NCBI RefSeq assembly: GCF_012272855.1 | Contig: NZ_JAAXCQ010000005.1 | Location: 62,001-126,000 of the forward strand | Reading direction: 5' to 3' | Length of the DNA: 64,000 nucleotides | Origin: Arenibacter sp. 6A1 | GTDB taxonomy: Bacteria; Bacteroidota; Bacteroidia; Flavobacteriales; Flavobacteriaceae | In this document: piece by piece, positions 1-8,678 of the stretch | How positions within the stretch are numbered: the stretch's first letter is position 1 | Layout: each line of letters opens with the position of its first letter | Made by a program: the position numbers and the translations under genes | The notes under the pieces: model-generated | Told to the model about the DNA's origin: nothing | Databases searched by the model: none | What the model saw: the letters and a program-made list of their open reading frames with translations, nothing else

Positions 1-1111
1 TGGCCAAGGTAGATTTCCCTTGTCCGTTCTGCCCCACAAAGGCAGTCTTAGAGTCTCTTTCTATAAGAAGATCTATTCCCTGAAGCACATGTTTGTCCCC
101 ATAGCTTTTAGATAAATTCTCTATTTCGGTTACCACTTTTCCTGGGGTCACCGAAACTTGAAATCTCAAATTCATCACACTATTATCGTCCTCATCGACC
201 TCGATACGTTCTATCTTATCGAGTTTCTTTATCAGGGACTGCGCCATAGAAGCCTTTGTTGACTTGGCCCTAAATTTTTCGATCAGTCGCTCTGCCTGTT
301 GTATTTCCTTGGCCTGATTTTTCTGAGCACTTAATTGTTGCTGTTTGATTTCGTTTCTCAGCACCAAATATTGTGAATAGGGTTTGTTGTAATCGTAGAT
401 TCTACCCAAGGAAATCTCAATGGTACGGTTGGTAACGTTGTCTAGGAACATTTTATCGTGGGAAACGATCATTACCCCTCCCGTATAGCTTTTAAGATAG
501 TTTTCTAACCATACGATCGACTCAATATCCAAGTGGTTGGTAGGCTCATCTAAAAGCAGCACATCGTTGCTTTGCAACAACAGCTTTGCCAACTCTATCC
601 TCATTCGCCATCCTCCCGAAAAGGTTTCTGTTTTTTTATCAAAATCATCACGTCTAAACCCAAGTCCCAACAGCACTTTTTCTGTTTCCCCTTGGTAATT
701 GTATCCACCGAGTATTTCGTAGTGATGGGTTACATCGTTAAGATCAATAATCAGCTGATTGTAGGCTTCACTCTCATAATCGGTACGTTCTGCCAATTGA
801 TGGTTGATATCATCTAGACGTAACTCTAGGCTTTTTATTTCTTCGAAAGCCTGGTAAGCTTCTTCCAAAACAGTTCTTCCCAATTCAAAATCGACATCCT
901 GACGTAAGAACCCCATTTTAAGATCCTTATCAGAGGCTATTGTTCCAGAGTCGATAGGCATATCTTTGGACAATATTTTTAATAGGGTAGACTTCCCTGC
1001 CCCATTTTTTCCAATAAGTCCAACTCTATCACCGCTCAGTAATCGGAAAGAGATTTCTTCAAATAAGTATTCTCCACCAAATGAAACAGAGAGGTTATGG
1101 ATATTCAGCAT
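1..1111 (-). CDS. ABC-F family ATPase, C-terminal part beyond the left edge
   Basis: The start codon is at 1109-1111 and about 370 codons are visible before the reading frame leaves the window. Seen: a first ABC module with Walker A GKNGAGKST, signature SGGWRMR and Walker B LLLDEPTNHLD; a charged helical linker rich in K, E and Q; and the Walker A of a second module (GQNGQGKST) at the window edge. There are no membrane segments. Two ABC modules joined by a linker, with no transmembrane domain, define the ABC-F family, which acts on ribosomes as translation factors or antibiotic-protection proteins. The subgroup cannot be fixed without the C-terminus. The gene is divergent from the DUF983 gene. 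Confidence 0.93.
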   Translation of the reverse strand, partial: MLNIHNLSVSFGGEYLFEEISFRLLSGDRVGLIGKNGAGKSTLLKILSKDMPIDSGTIASDKDLKMGFLRQDVDFELGRTVLEEAYQAFEEIKSLELRLDDINHQLAERTDYESEAYNQLIIDLNDVTHHYEILGGYNYQGETEKVLLGLGFRRDDFDKKTETFSGGWRMRIELAKLLLQSNDVLLLDEPTNHLDIESIVWLENYLKSYTGGVMIVSHDKMFLDNVTNRTIEISLGRIYDYNKPYSQYLVLRNEIKQQQLSAQKNQAKEIQQAERLIEKFRAKSTKASMAQSLIKKLDKIERIEVDEDDNSVMNLRFQVSVTPGKVVTEIENLSKSYGDKHVLQGIDLLIERDSKTAFVGQNGQGKSTLA

Positions 1112-1151
1112 AATTTGTAATATTGTATTATTAAGTCGCTTATCAAAAGCG

Positions 1152-1159
1152 TATTTTTG
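1152..1159 (+). promoter_or_regulatory. Putative -7 element for the DUF983 gene
   Basis: TATTTTTG matches the Bacteroidota -7 consensus TAnnTTTG and lies 15 bases before the ATG at 1175. No convincing -33 TTTG is found at the usual distance, so the call rests on the -7 box and its position. A TTG that could extend the frame upstream lies inside this box, which favours the ATG as the true start. Confidence 0.4.
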
Positions 1160-1174
1160 GAAAAACTTTTGCAA

Positions 1175-1564
1175 ATGTTAAAAAAAGGAAGCAAACTCTA
1201 CAGCATTTTAACAGGAACTTGTCCTAAGTGCCACGAAGAAAGCATGTATAAGGATAAAAACCCTTATAATATGCTTAATATATTTAAAATGCATGAGCGT
1301 TGTTCCCAATGCCAAACAAAATACAAAATAGAACCTTCGTTCTTTTTTGGGGCCATGTATGTTAGTTATGGGGTAGGTGTAGCCTTTTCTGTGGCTGCCT
1401 TTATTATTTCCTTTGTATTTTTTGACACAACACTATTGCAATCTTTTTATGCAATATTGGGCACCCTTTTCGTGTTCATGCCTTTTATTATACGAGTCTC
1501 ACGTAACATTTGGATCAATTTCTTTATAAGTTACGATCCAAAAGCTACTAAAATTACCTCTTAA
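1175..1564 (+). CDS. DUF983 family membrane protein
   Basis: The protein has 129 residues counted from the ATG at 1175. Near the N-terminus are two CxxC pairs (CPKCHEE and CSQCQTK), which suggest a small zinc-ribbon-like module. Two hydrophobic segments follow (about residues 55-78 and 85-110). This matches the DUF983 family, common in Bacteroidota and Alphaproteobacteria, whose role is unknown. The end overlaps the convergent oxidoreductase gene by 11 bases and I see no terminator between them. Confidence 0.8.
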   Translation: MLKKGSKLYSILTGTCPKCHEESMYKDKNPYNMLNIFKMHERCSQCQTKYKIEPSFFFGAMYVSYGVGVAFSVAAFIISFVFFDTTLLQSFYAILGTLFVFMPFIIRVSRNIWINFFISYDPKATKITS

Positions 1565-2609
1565 AGTGCTTTTTTGTAAACCGGGCAATATCTATTTCAG
1601 CATCTAAAGGCATATTATTTTCTATATAACCGTATAATTTTTTAGCGGCTGTGGGCCCTATCATTACACCCCGAGTTCCCAAGCCGTTGAGAACGAACAA
1701 GTTTTTATGAATCGGATGGCTGCCCACTAAAGGGCGCCTATCGCCAACGGTAGGCCGTATTCCCGCTTCCTGGTCTATTACCTCGTAATCGCATTTTAAA
1801 AAGGTATTTAACTTATCTATCAGCTCCAATTTAGATTCTTCTGTGGGGGTATTGGTTTTGTCCTTCCACTTGTAAGTAGCGCCTATTCTATACAGATCAT
1901 CTCCCATAGGGATAATAAAAACCGAAGATTTAATAACATTTTCCTCCTTCAATTTTGGAGCCTTTATAGTTAATAACTCACCTTTGGTACCATTGAGGGG
2001 CAAATAGTTAAAATAAGGATTGTGATGAAGCCCGAATCCGGTTGCAAACACCAAATATTTAGCTTTTATACCCTTGTAGGTTATACTATCATCCTGTATT
2101 TCAAGGGTATTAAAAGAAAAGCTCTCTTGTAAAAACCTATTTGATTCTTTCAAATAATGAGCATAGGAGCTTAATAGTTTTGGAGTATCCAATCTGCCGG
2201 TATGTAAAACTTCGCCATACCCAAACGGCGCTTCTATACTAGCATTAGTATTGACCCGTATTTTGGTAGAAAGGAAAGGTGCCAAACTGGGTTTGTCTGC
2301 CGCCTCGAACCATAAGTTTTGTTCCTCTATAGAGGCAAAACGCCTCAAAACCGGAACTTTATAATCTAAAGTGGCATTTAACTTTCTTTCTATGGCATTA
2401 TAAAAAGGGATGGCTTCCGTTAACTGCTCATGGGCGTCCCATGCCAGGGTAAATCGCTTTAAAATAACCGGATTGTACAATCCGCCTGCCACCACGGACG
2501 AGGTTTGGGAATTGTCACTGATCGCCATAAAAGACTTACCGTTCCTATCTAAATGCTCACAAAAGGAAATTCCGGCTAATCCCAAGCCTACTACCAAATA
2601 ATCTACCAT
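1554..2609 (-). CDS. FAD-dependent oxidoreductase, DAO (D-amino-acid oxidase/ThiO-like) family
   Basis: The protein has 351 residues. A Rossmann GxGxxG motif (VVGLGLAG) starts at residue 7, so the start cannot lie much further in. The C-terminal NGLGTRGVMIGP is the second FAD-contacting region typical of the DAO fold, and GGLYNPVILKRF follows the first helix. The family oxidises amines or amino acids with FAD; the substrate here cannot be told. The gene lies downstream of gldN but is separated from it by a terminator. A -7-like TACCTTTG sits only a few bases before the start, so its mRNA may be nearly leaderless. Confidence 0.8.
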   Translation of the reverse strand: MVDYLVVGLGLAGISFCEHLDRNGKSFMAISDNSQTSSVVAGGLYNPVILKRFTLAWDAHEQLTEAIPFYNAIERKLNATLDYKVPVLRRFASIEEQNLWFEAADKPSLAPFLSTKIRVNTNASIEAPFGYGEVLHTGRLDTPKLLSSYAHYLKESNRFLQESFSFNTLEIQDDSITYKGIKAKYLVFATGFGLHHNPYFNYLPLNGTKGELLTIKAPKLKEENVIKSSVFIIPMGDDLYRIGATYKWKDKTNTPTEESKLELIDKLNTFLKCDYEVIDQEAGIRPTVGDRRPLVGSHPIHKNLFVLNGLGTRGVMIGPTAAKKLYGYIENNMPLDAEIDIARFTKKHFKR

Positions 2610-2613
2610 AGGC

Positions 2614-2621
2614 CAAAGGTA
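2614..2621 (-). promoter_or_regulatory. Possible -7 element of the FAD oxidoreductase
   Basis: TACCTTTG (TAnnTTTG) on the minus strand ends four bases before the ATG at 2609. With the usual distance from -7 box to transcription start, the transcript would begin at or very near the start codon. No -33 box is seen at the usual spacing. Confidence 0.3.
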
Positions 2622-2632
2622 GTGAAAGGCAC

Positions 2633-2673
2633 AAAAAAAAAGAGGCTATCTCAGAAAGATAACCTCTTTTTTA
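2633..2673 (-). terminator. Intrinsic terminator after gldN
   Basis: An inverted repeat has arms AGAGGCTATC and GATAACCTCT (one mismatch), a 7-base loop, and A/T runs on both sides. It lies between gldN and the FAD oxidoreductase gene and probably ends the gldKLMN transcript. Confidence 0.8.
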
Positions 2674-2703
2674 TATAGATAAATTGTATTTTTTTATAGG
2701 TCC

Positions 2704-3606
2704 TTAGTAAGCCCACATATCTTGTTCCCTATCTCTGATAGTTTCTTTGATACGTTTGGCTTCCAACAACTGAAACAGGGCATTATCGGAAATGTAATCT
2801 TTTACACTACGGTCCCCATGCACGTTGTCTTCCTTGTAAATAGTAGCATTGAAACGTCTAGAATTCAACAACATATCAAAAGATATTGGTTGGGCAGAAT
2901 TACGTTGATTGAATACCTTTGCCTCGTGCAAAATTTGTCTTGCGCTTGGGTACCATACCCAGAACAAAGGTACTTTTGCCTCTGCCAAATCCATAGAATC
3001 ATCATCTATAAAGTTTACATCCGGGGCCACTGGAGCAATGCCCAGCAAGCGGTACTTAAGTTCTCCCTGTCTTTTATCAAAGTACCACATTCCTTTAATT
3101 AGGTACTCCTCTAAATCTGCCGCCACAATATTACGTCTGTTGATATACTCTGGAGAAACCCGTTCTCCTGCGTTGTACTGCTCATACCCCATATCGGTGG
3201 TATCTACCTTTTGCAAGGTAGCCTCTAGGTCTTTAAACTCTCTTTTTTCGGTAAAATAAGAATCTACATAGATGTCTTTTAACTTTCCATTTTTAATGTT
3301 TTTAATCAGCACATCGTACAGAGACCTTCTATCGGTACCAATATCAATGGTATCCAATGGATAGTACAATGGGAAATTAACACGCTCGTCCAAATCTATC
3401 ACTTCCCACACGGTTTTAGACCAAAGGATATCCCTGTCGTCTACATAGCCGTATTTTAGCGGAGCGTCATTATCTTTCTCCTTCTGTGCTTCTGTCTTTA
3501 ATCCAATTTGTTCCGGTTTTTTGGCATTTAAAATATTTGCCTGAGCCGAAATAGATATCGGTAACAGCGTTACAGCACCAATTAATAAAACATTCTTCCA
3601 ATTCAT
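2704..3606 (-). CDS. gldN: Gliding motility/T9SS protein GldN
   Basis: The protein has 300 residues with a signal peptide (MNWKNVLLIGAVTLLPISISAQA). GldN is periplasmic and forms, with the lipoprotein GldK, the ring-shaped complex at the outer-membrane side of the type IX secretion system. The length, the conserved block YGYVDDRDILWSKTVWEVID near residue 50 and the place directly after gldM all fit. It is the last gene of the gldKLMN unit; a terminator follows. The spacer to gldM contains a long perfect hairpin. Confidence 0.95.
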   Translation of the reverse strand: MNWKNVLLIGAVTLLPISISAQANILNAKKPEQIGLKTEAQKEKDNDAPLKYGYVDDRDILWSKTVWEVIDLDERVNFPLYYPLDTIDIGTDRRSLYDVLIKNIKNGKLKDIYVDSYFTEKREFKDLEATLQKVDTTDMGYEQYNAGERVSPEYINRRNIVAADLEEYLIKGMWYFDKRQGELKYRLLGIAPVAPDVNFIDDDSMDLAEAKVPLFWVWYPSARQILHEAKVFNQRNSAQPISFDMLLNSRRFNATIYKEDNVHGDRSVKDYISDNALFQLLEAKRIKETIRDREQDMWAY

Positions 3607-3645
3607 CTGTTAAAATTTATAGTTCTTATAGCTCAGATGTAATAT

Positions 3646-3680
3646 CCAGTACATATTGTAGCAGCCTCACTATGTACTGG
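3646..3680 (-). other. Intercistronic hairpin between gldM and gldN
   Basis: Arms CCAGTACATA and TATGTACTGG are perfect 10-base complements around a 15-base loop. No T-run follows on the minus strand, so it does not look like a simple terminator. It could protect or process the mRNA and set GldM:GldN output. Confidence 0.6.
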
Positions 3681-3704
3681 TTTATGTTACAAAATCACTA
3701 GCTC

Positions 3705-5273
3705 CTAGTTTGTGATCTCCACAACTACCGGAGATACTTTTTTAAGCTTATAGTTTTTATTATTCGTAATATACGCTTCTATATCGAATATTTGAACGGC
3801 ATCACCACGCCCTGCTCTTTGCAAGGCCGACTTAGCTCTGGCATCCAATTTATTTCCGTTGACGCTCACTGTTGGCTGCCCTGGAACTTTAAATTTAAAT
3901 CCGCTTACGGCAAGGTTTAAATCAAAGTCGAAGTCTTCTAAAAGAGCCCCCACGGTAGCAATTTCCAAATTATTTTTACCCATTTTGGCAGTTCCAGACT
4001 CCCCTCTGATAGATCCCGAAGGTCTTGGAATATCTTTGATCCTAAATTCTGAAGAAGTACGTATCGTTTGTCCGTCTGGAAGTTTTCCTGAGGCTGTAAT
4101 AGACACTGTTCTTCCCGTACCAGGATTCATAACATACTTGCTACCGCTTTGTTTGCTTAGTCCCGCCGCAGAAGCACTCACATTGTTATCTGGTATTCCT
4201 GGAATGGATATGGTAATAGGGTTTGCCACCCCACGATACACCACATTCATTTTATCGGCAGAAATAACGGCTGCATTTGGCTTGGTTATCGTTGCAAAGG
4301 TAGACGACACTGGTACTTCGGTACGCTCCCCATCTTGTAAGAACACCAAATTACCTTCTATCTTGTGATCTCCGGCACTACCGGCGCTCACCATTAACCT
4401 AACTTTTCCATCTTCGATGGCATAGTCCGTGCCTTCCACCAATTTTCTACCATCCAAGGTTAAGTTTACCTCATTTGGTTTTGTCGAGGCATCCTTACGG
4501 CCTAATACAATGTTACCCACAAACTTTTCCCCTGCGTAAAAAGCAGACTTCTCCTGCTCTAAAAGAGTGGTATAATTGGTCATGGATACTTCACTGCTCA
4601 ACTGGCCTTGCAGCATTGCTTTTAAGGCATCTTCTTCGGTAGCCTTCACATCGGCCTGCAAAGAAGTGATTTTTGTCAAGGAAGCCACTAAAGGGTACCC
4701 TTCAAAGTTGTAGTTTAACCAGTCCTGTTTAGAACCGTCTCTTTTTTCTACTTTTCCATTGGCATCGCCAGTTTCGAATCTGGATTGTACAGACGACCTG
4801 ACATCTTTTAATGCCTCGGGCATAGCCTCAGAGACCTGAGTACGGTATGCTATCAATTTATCCAAGAACTCTTGCCCTTCTTTACTTAAATTATCTCCTT
4901 GAAAAAACCGTTGATCCAAGAAATCGGTCTTGTCCATTACTTGATAATCCTTAGGATCCTTCACATCGGCCATCATCTCTTTTTTCAGCCCTTCTAGATA
5001 GAGGTAATACTCTTGAGACAATTCCTTTATTCTTTTTGCATCCTCTAAAAGGGGACCAAATTTTTCTTTATTTTCCGAAGCTTTGGTTTCCAATCCGCTA
5101 AGGAAAGCCATGTTATTTTCGGTGGTCTTAACGTTAGAGGCTTCTAACTTTTCGTTCATAAGACCGAAAGCCGAAAGCACTTCCTTTCCCATGTTTAAGG
5201 CCAACATCGCGATGAAAATCAAATACATAAGATTAATCATCTTCTGACGTGGTGTATCTTTTCCTCCTGCCAT
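3705..5273 (-). CDS. gldM: Gliding motility/T9SS motor protein GldM
   Basis: The protein has 522 residues, the usual length. A short basic cytoplasmic N-terminus is followed by one membrane helix (about residues 13-35, MINLMYLIFIAMLALNMGKE) and then a long periplasmic part. In known GldM structures this part has four domains and reaches across the periplasm to GldK/GldN. With GldL it forms the proton-driven motor that powers type IX secretion and gliding. It is transcribed after gldL with a 56-base gap. Confidence 0.96.
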   Translation of the reverse strand: MAGGKDTPRQKMINLMYLIFIAMLALNMGKEVLSAFGLMNEKLEASNVKTTENNMAFLSGLETKASENKEKFGPLLEDAKRIKELSQEYYLYLEGLKKEMMADVKDPKDYQVMDKTDFLDQRFFQGDNLSKEGQEFLDKLIAYRTQVSEAMPEALKDVRSSVQSRFETGDANGKVEKRDGSKQDWLNYNFEGYPLVASLTKITSLQADVKATEEDALKAMLQGQLSSEVSMTNYTTLLEQEKSAFYAGEKFVGNIVLGRKDASTKPNEVNLTLDGRKLVEGTDYAIEDGKVRLMVSAGSAGDHKIEGNLVFLQDGERTEVPVSSTFATITKPNAAVISADKMNVVYRGVANPITISIPGIPDNNVSASAAGLSKQSGSKYVMNPGTGRTVSITASGKLPDGQTIRTSSEFRIKDIPRPSGSIRGESGTAKMGKNNLEIATVGALLEDFDFDLNLAVSGFKFKVPGQPTVSVNGNKLDARAKSALQRAGRGDAVQIFDIEAYITNNKNYKLKKVSPVVVEITN

Positions 5274-5329
5274 TTTCTAATTAGTTTTAATTGTTAAATT
5301 GATTTGGGTTTGGTTATGATAACCACTAA

Positions 5330-5980
5330 CTAGTTTCTGTTCATGGCAGATAACATTCCTCCATACACTCCATTTAAGGACGACAAATTGGTAGCCAACG
5401 ATTGCATTTGCTCTTTTAGGGCGCTAGAATTCTGAACTACTTCTTCGTTAATGGTCGCTTGTCTGCTGGCACTTTCCAATTGTACTTTGTACAGACTGTT
5501 TAAGGATTCCATTTGCGCTGCCGCCTGGACCATTTCATCAGAATATTTCTTTGTAGATTCCATAGCATCTACTGTTGGGGCAATCCCTTTGGCTGCGCCT
5601 TCAAAATTTCTAATGCTCGAACCTAGACTCTCCATAAGGTGGGCATCTACCCCGGCCTCTTTTAATAAGTCGTCTAATTTTTTAGACAAGGAGGCTTCTG
5701 CTTCTTTGGTTTCGGCAATGGCATTGGTTTTCCCTGCGGAAGCTCCTCCGTTTAACTCTGGATATACCAAAGACCAATCGTATTCGTCATCTACAGGTTC
5801 AAAAGCACTTATCGCAAAAATTAATGCCTCGGTTATAAGACCTACCGCCAATAATAATCCGCCCGTAAGGGGGCCAAATTGCCAATGAAGAATTTTAAAC
5901 AATGCTCCAATAATTACCACCGAAGCTCCAAGGCCATAGGCCATATTAAATAATTTTTTTGTTGATTTTGATTGCGCCAT
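5330..5980 (-). CDS. gldL: Gliding motility/T9SS motor protein GldL
   Basis: The protein has 216 residues with two membrane helices (about 15-35 and 38-60) and a long cytoplasmic helical tail. The charged intramembrane residues expected for proton flow are visible: K29 and H32 in FKILHW and E51 in GLITEALIF. They match, shifted by two, the residues described for Flavobacterium johnsoniae GldL. GldL forms the inner-membrane stator-like ring around the GldM dimer. The motor is therefore probably functional. Confidence 0.96.
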   Translation of the reverse strand: MAQSKSTKKLFNMAYGLGASVVIIGALFKILHWQFGPLTGGLLLAVGLITEALIFAISAFEPVDDEYDWSLVYPELNGGASAGKTNAIAETKEAEASLSKKLDDLLKEAGVDAHLMESLGSSIRNFEGAAKGIAPTVDAMESTKKYSDEMVQAAAQMESLNSLYKVQLESASRQATINEEVVQNSSALKEQMQSLATNLSSLNGVYGGMLSAMNRN

Positions 5981-6047
5981 GATTTTAGATTTTTAATTAG
6001 GTTATATAAATAATAAGTATTTGGTACGTAGGTTAAATGTTATGCTT

Positions 6048-7406
6048 TTATCTGGTAGCATCTTCCTCTCCCATATAGTCTTGCACGGTTCTAAAACCGA
6101 TATAACTACGGGCAGAATCCTGATACTCATAATCCCTGGTACTTACTTGTAGGAAGTAAGCAACATCTTTCCATGATCCTCCTCGAATAACCTTTCTGGC
6201 ATTCTGGTTAGACCCGGCATTAGGGTTCATGGTAGAAACATAGGCGTAAGAATTTGGGTCATAACTACTGTTCGTCCATTCCGATACGTTTCCGGCCATA
6301 TTGTACAAATTGTAATCATTGGGCTCATACGACTTTGCCTCTACGGTATACAGTGCTTGGTCGGCAGCATAGTCGCCACGGTTAGGCTTAAAGTTTGCCA
6401 TGAAGCAACCTGTATCCCCTATCACATAAGGCCCTCCCCAAGGATAGGTACCTCCTTCGATACCCCCTCTGGCGGCATACTCCCATTCGGCTTCCGTGGG
6501 TAGTCTAAATTGGTTCACGAATTGCTTCCCCTTGCTTTTTTGGTCGTCATTCTTATACTTGGTACGCCAGTTACAAAATGCCTTTGCCTGTTGCCAAGTA
6601 ACCCCTACTACAGGGTAGTCGCTATAGGCATCGTGCCAAAAGTAATCGTTGTGCATGGGTTCGTTATAAGAATATTCAAAATCCTTAATCCATACCGTTG
6701 TATCTGGATATATGTTAAGCTCTTCCTGACGAATAAAATCTTTTCTTTTACCGGATTTTGCGCGTGCAGCTGCTTCGATATCCATCCAACTGTACTTATA
6801 CTTTAGTTTTTTAACATCGATAGAACTTAGGCCATTATAAGAATCTTCCAGGGGTAGATAAATAGAATCGATCATAATCTCCGCATAATATTCATCCGGA
6901 TATTTAGCTACGTCCCAAATAAGATCTATCTTTTTATTAAGAGCTCTTTCCTCATAACCTGTAGTGCCCATTCCGGCATAATTATCGAGCATATACTTAT
7001 CATATACGGATGCCCTTGTAGTATCGGCATCTTTAAAGGCATATCTTCCAATACCGCCATCGTCAGGACCTAGTCCTAATTCATCGGCAAGAATGGCTAA
7101 TTTAGTTCTGGTGATAGAATCTTTTACCCACTCTACAAACTGCCTGTACTCACTATTGGTAATTTCCGTATCATCCATATAAAAAGAACGTACGGTAACG
7201 GTTTTTGTAGGTGCATTCAGAACTTGGGCCATATCCTCTTCCGCCTTACCCATGATAAAAGATCCACGTGGGATTAACTCCATACCATAAGGCTTTTCGG
7301 GGTACCATTTTTTTCCCTTGACTCCGACTAGTTCTCCTTTTGTCTTGGACCCACAACTTGCGAGTAAAAAAACAAATGCTATAGATAACAACAATAGCTT
7401 CTTCAT
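6048..7406 (-). CDS. gldK: Gliding motility/T9SS lipoprotein GldK
   Basis: The protein has 452 residues with a lipoprotein signal ending in the lipobox LASC (Cys about residue 18). The rest is a formylglycine-generating-enzyme (SUMF1/FGE-sulfatase) fold, seen in RLPTEAEWEYAARGG, MAGNVSEWTNS and VIRGGSWKD near the C-terminus. GldK is an outer-membrane lipoprotein that forms rings with GldN; the fold is structural and not known to be enzymatic. It is the first gene of gldKLMN. The 113-base gap to the upstream arginase-fold gene shows no clear promoter. Confidence 0.95.
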   Translation of the reverse strand: MKKLLLLSIAFVFLLASCGSKTKGELVGVKGKKWYPEKPYGMELIPRGSFIMGKAEEDMAQVLNAPTKTVTVRSFYMDDTEITNSEYRQFVEWVKDSITRTKLAILADELGLGPDDGGIGRYAFKDADTTRASVYDKYMLDNYAGMGTTGYEERALNKKIDLIWDVAKYPDEYYAEIMIDSIYLPLEDSYNGLSSIDVKKLKYKYSWMDIEAAARAKSGKRKDFIRQEELNIYPDTTVWIKDFEYSYNEPMHNDYFWHDAYSDYPVVGVTWQQAKAFCNWRTKYKNDDQKSKGKQFVNQFRLPTEAEWEYAARGGIEGGTYPWGGPYVIGDTGCFMANFKPNRGDYAADQALYTVEAKSYEPNDYNLYNMAGNVSEWTNSSYDPNSYAYVSTMNPNAGSNQNARKVIRGGSWKDVAYFLQVSTRDYEYQDSARSYIGFRTVQDYMGEEDATR

Positions 7407-7519
7407 ACTTTAGGTTAAATTTCGATTATGATTATAAATGCCAACACAATTACTATTCTTAAAACTGCTTTTTAAATAATTTATTGTTTAAAACAATCTA
7501 TCCTCTTAAAATTAATTGA

Positions 7520-8677
7520 TTAATTAAATCCTTTTTTATAGGCTTTAAACCATCTTTCAGGAATATTCTGGTTACAGGCCTCTAAATAATCGGCCTTAGT
7601 GCACGGTAATAACGCCGGTGAATATATTTTAGTATGGGAACTTAAAACAGAAGGCACTTCTACCCACCATCTTTCGGTAAGATGACTTTTAAAAAAGACC
7701 AACGACCTATCTTCGGTAGGAACGGTGTACTTGCTAAAATCATTGCTTTCACTAGTAGGCTCTTCCACTATCCTAAAATTCACGCCTTCTATAAAATACC
7801 AGATGATTTGTGCCATCAACTGAAAAGACTGATTTGAGTTTTCTATTTCGTAGATTCCAAATACGGACACTTTTTCACTAATTCCGGCATAACGAGCAAT
7901 GGCACAGATTTCGCGCCCTGTAAATCCGTTCGGAGAAAAACTATCGGAATACCCTATATCTGCCGATCTTATAGCGCGGGCATCCATACTCACCAGATTA
8001 GCATTTCTAAGCACCGGCTCTGCCAAGCTAATATCCGAAATTATTTCGCCAAGCCTATAGGCATCAAAAAAAAGCCGATCCATTAAGTCTATTTCTTCCT
8101 GAGAATTGAAATAGCTTTGGTAGCCTATATTGGAAAAATTAAAAAGATTATTGGGCTTGTCGGTAATAATTTTACTCATATAAGAATGAGTAGAAATAAT
8201 ATTTTCGTCCATCCCAAAGTCGAACCTACTATCAATGGCCACCAAATTGACCATTTCTTTCAAACCGTCAAAGGCCCTATAGGTAGCATAGGTAATATCT
8301 TGGGTTGCCCCTATTACCACAGGAACTATATTGTCTTTTAACAGTTGGGCCACTACCTCTTTCACCACAAAATAGGTATCTGCTATAGAATTCCCTTCTT
8401 CTATATCTCCCAAATCGACTATAGAAGTATTCCAATTCCCCTTCATCAGCGCATATAACTGCAATCTGATCTGGGATAAATCCAATCGCTCGGATTTGGT
8501 CTCTAGTGCATTCCTAGACTCGTTCACCCCCAAAATAGCAAGATGTACCGTCTCTAATTCTGGTAGCCCATAACGAGCAGTATGCTTATTAATATGCCTT
8601 CCCAATGCTTGGGAAGGCAATTGTTCACAATGGTCCAATACCTGTTCACTAACAGGTACCAAAAAATCAAATGCCAT
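7520..8677 (-). CDS. Arginase/formimidoylglutamase-fold protein with degenerate metal site
   Basis: The protein has 385 residues and would usually be annotated as formimidoylglutamase. The three arginase-family metal motifs can be located, but all are altered. GGxHD reads GATQD (residues 123-127, His to Gln), DxHxD reads DSRFD (149-153, His to Arg), and SxDxDxxDP reads SMDARAIRSAD (230-240, second Asp to Arg). Three of the six manganese ligands of the family are thus missing, so hydrolase activity is doubtful. The gene lies between topA (1-base gap) and gldK, all on the minus strand. A structural or regulatory role connected with either neighbour is possible but unproven. Confidence 0.75.
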   Translation of the reverse strand: MAFDFLVPVSEQVLDHCEQLPSQALGRHINKHTARYGLPELETVHLAILGVNESRNALETKSERLDLSQIRLQLYALMKGNWNTSIVDLGDIEEGNSIADTYFVVKEVVAQLLKDNIVPVVIGATQDITYATYRAFDGLKEMVNLVAIDSRFDFGMDENIISTHSYMSKIITDKPNNLFNFSNIGYQSYFNSQEEIDLMDRLFFDAYRLGEIISDISLAEPVLRNANLVSMDARAIRSADIGYSDSFSPNGFTGREICAIARYAGISEKVSVFGIYEIENSNQSFQLMAQIIWYFIEGVNFRIVEEPTSESNDFSKYTVPTEDRSLVFFKSHLTERWWVEVPSVLSSHTKIYSPALLPCTKADYLEACNQNIPERWFKAYKKGFN

Positions 8678-8678
8678 A

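Noticed and set aside
3859-4368. 169-codon open frame on the plus strand
   Set aside because: It is antisense to gldM and shows no features of its own.
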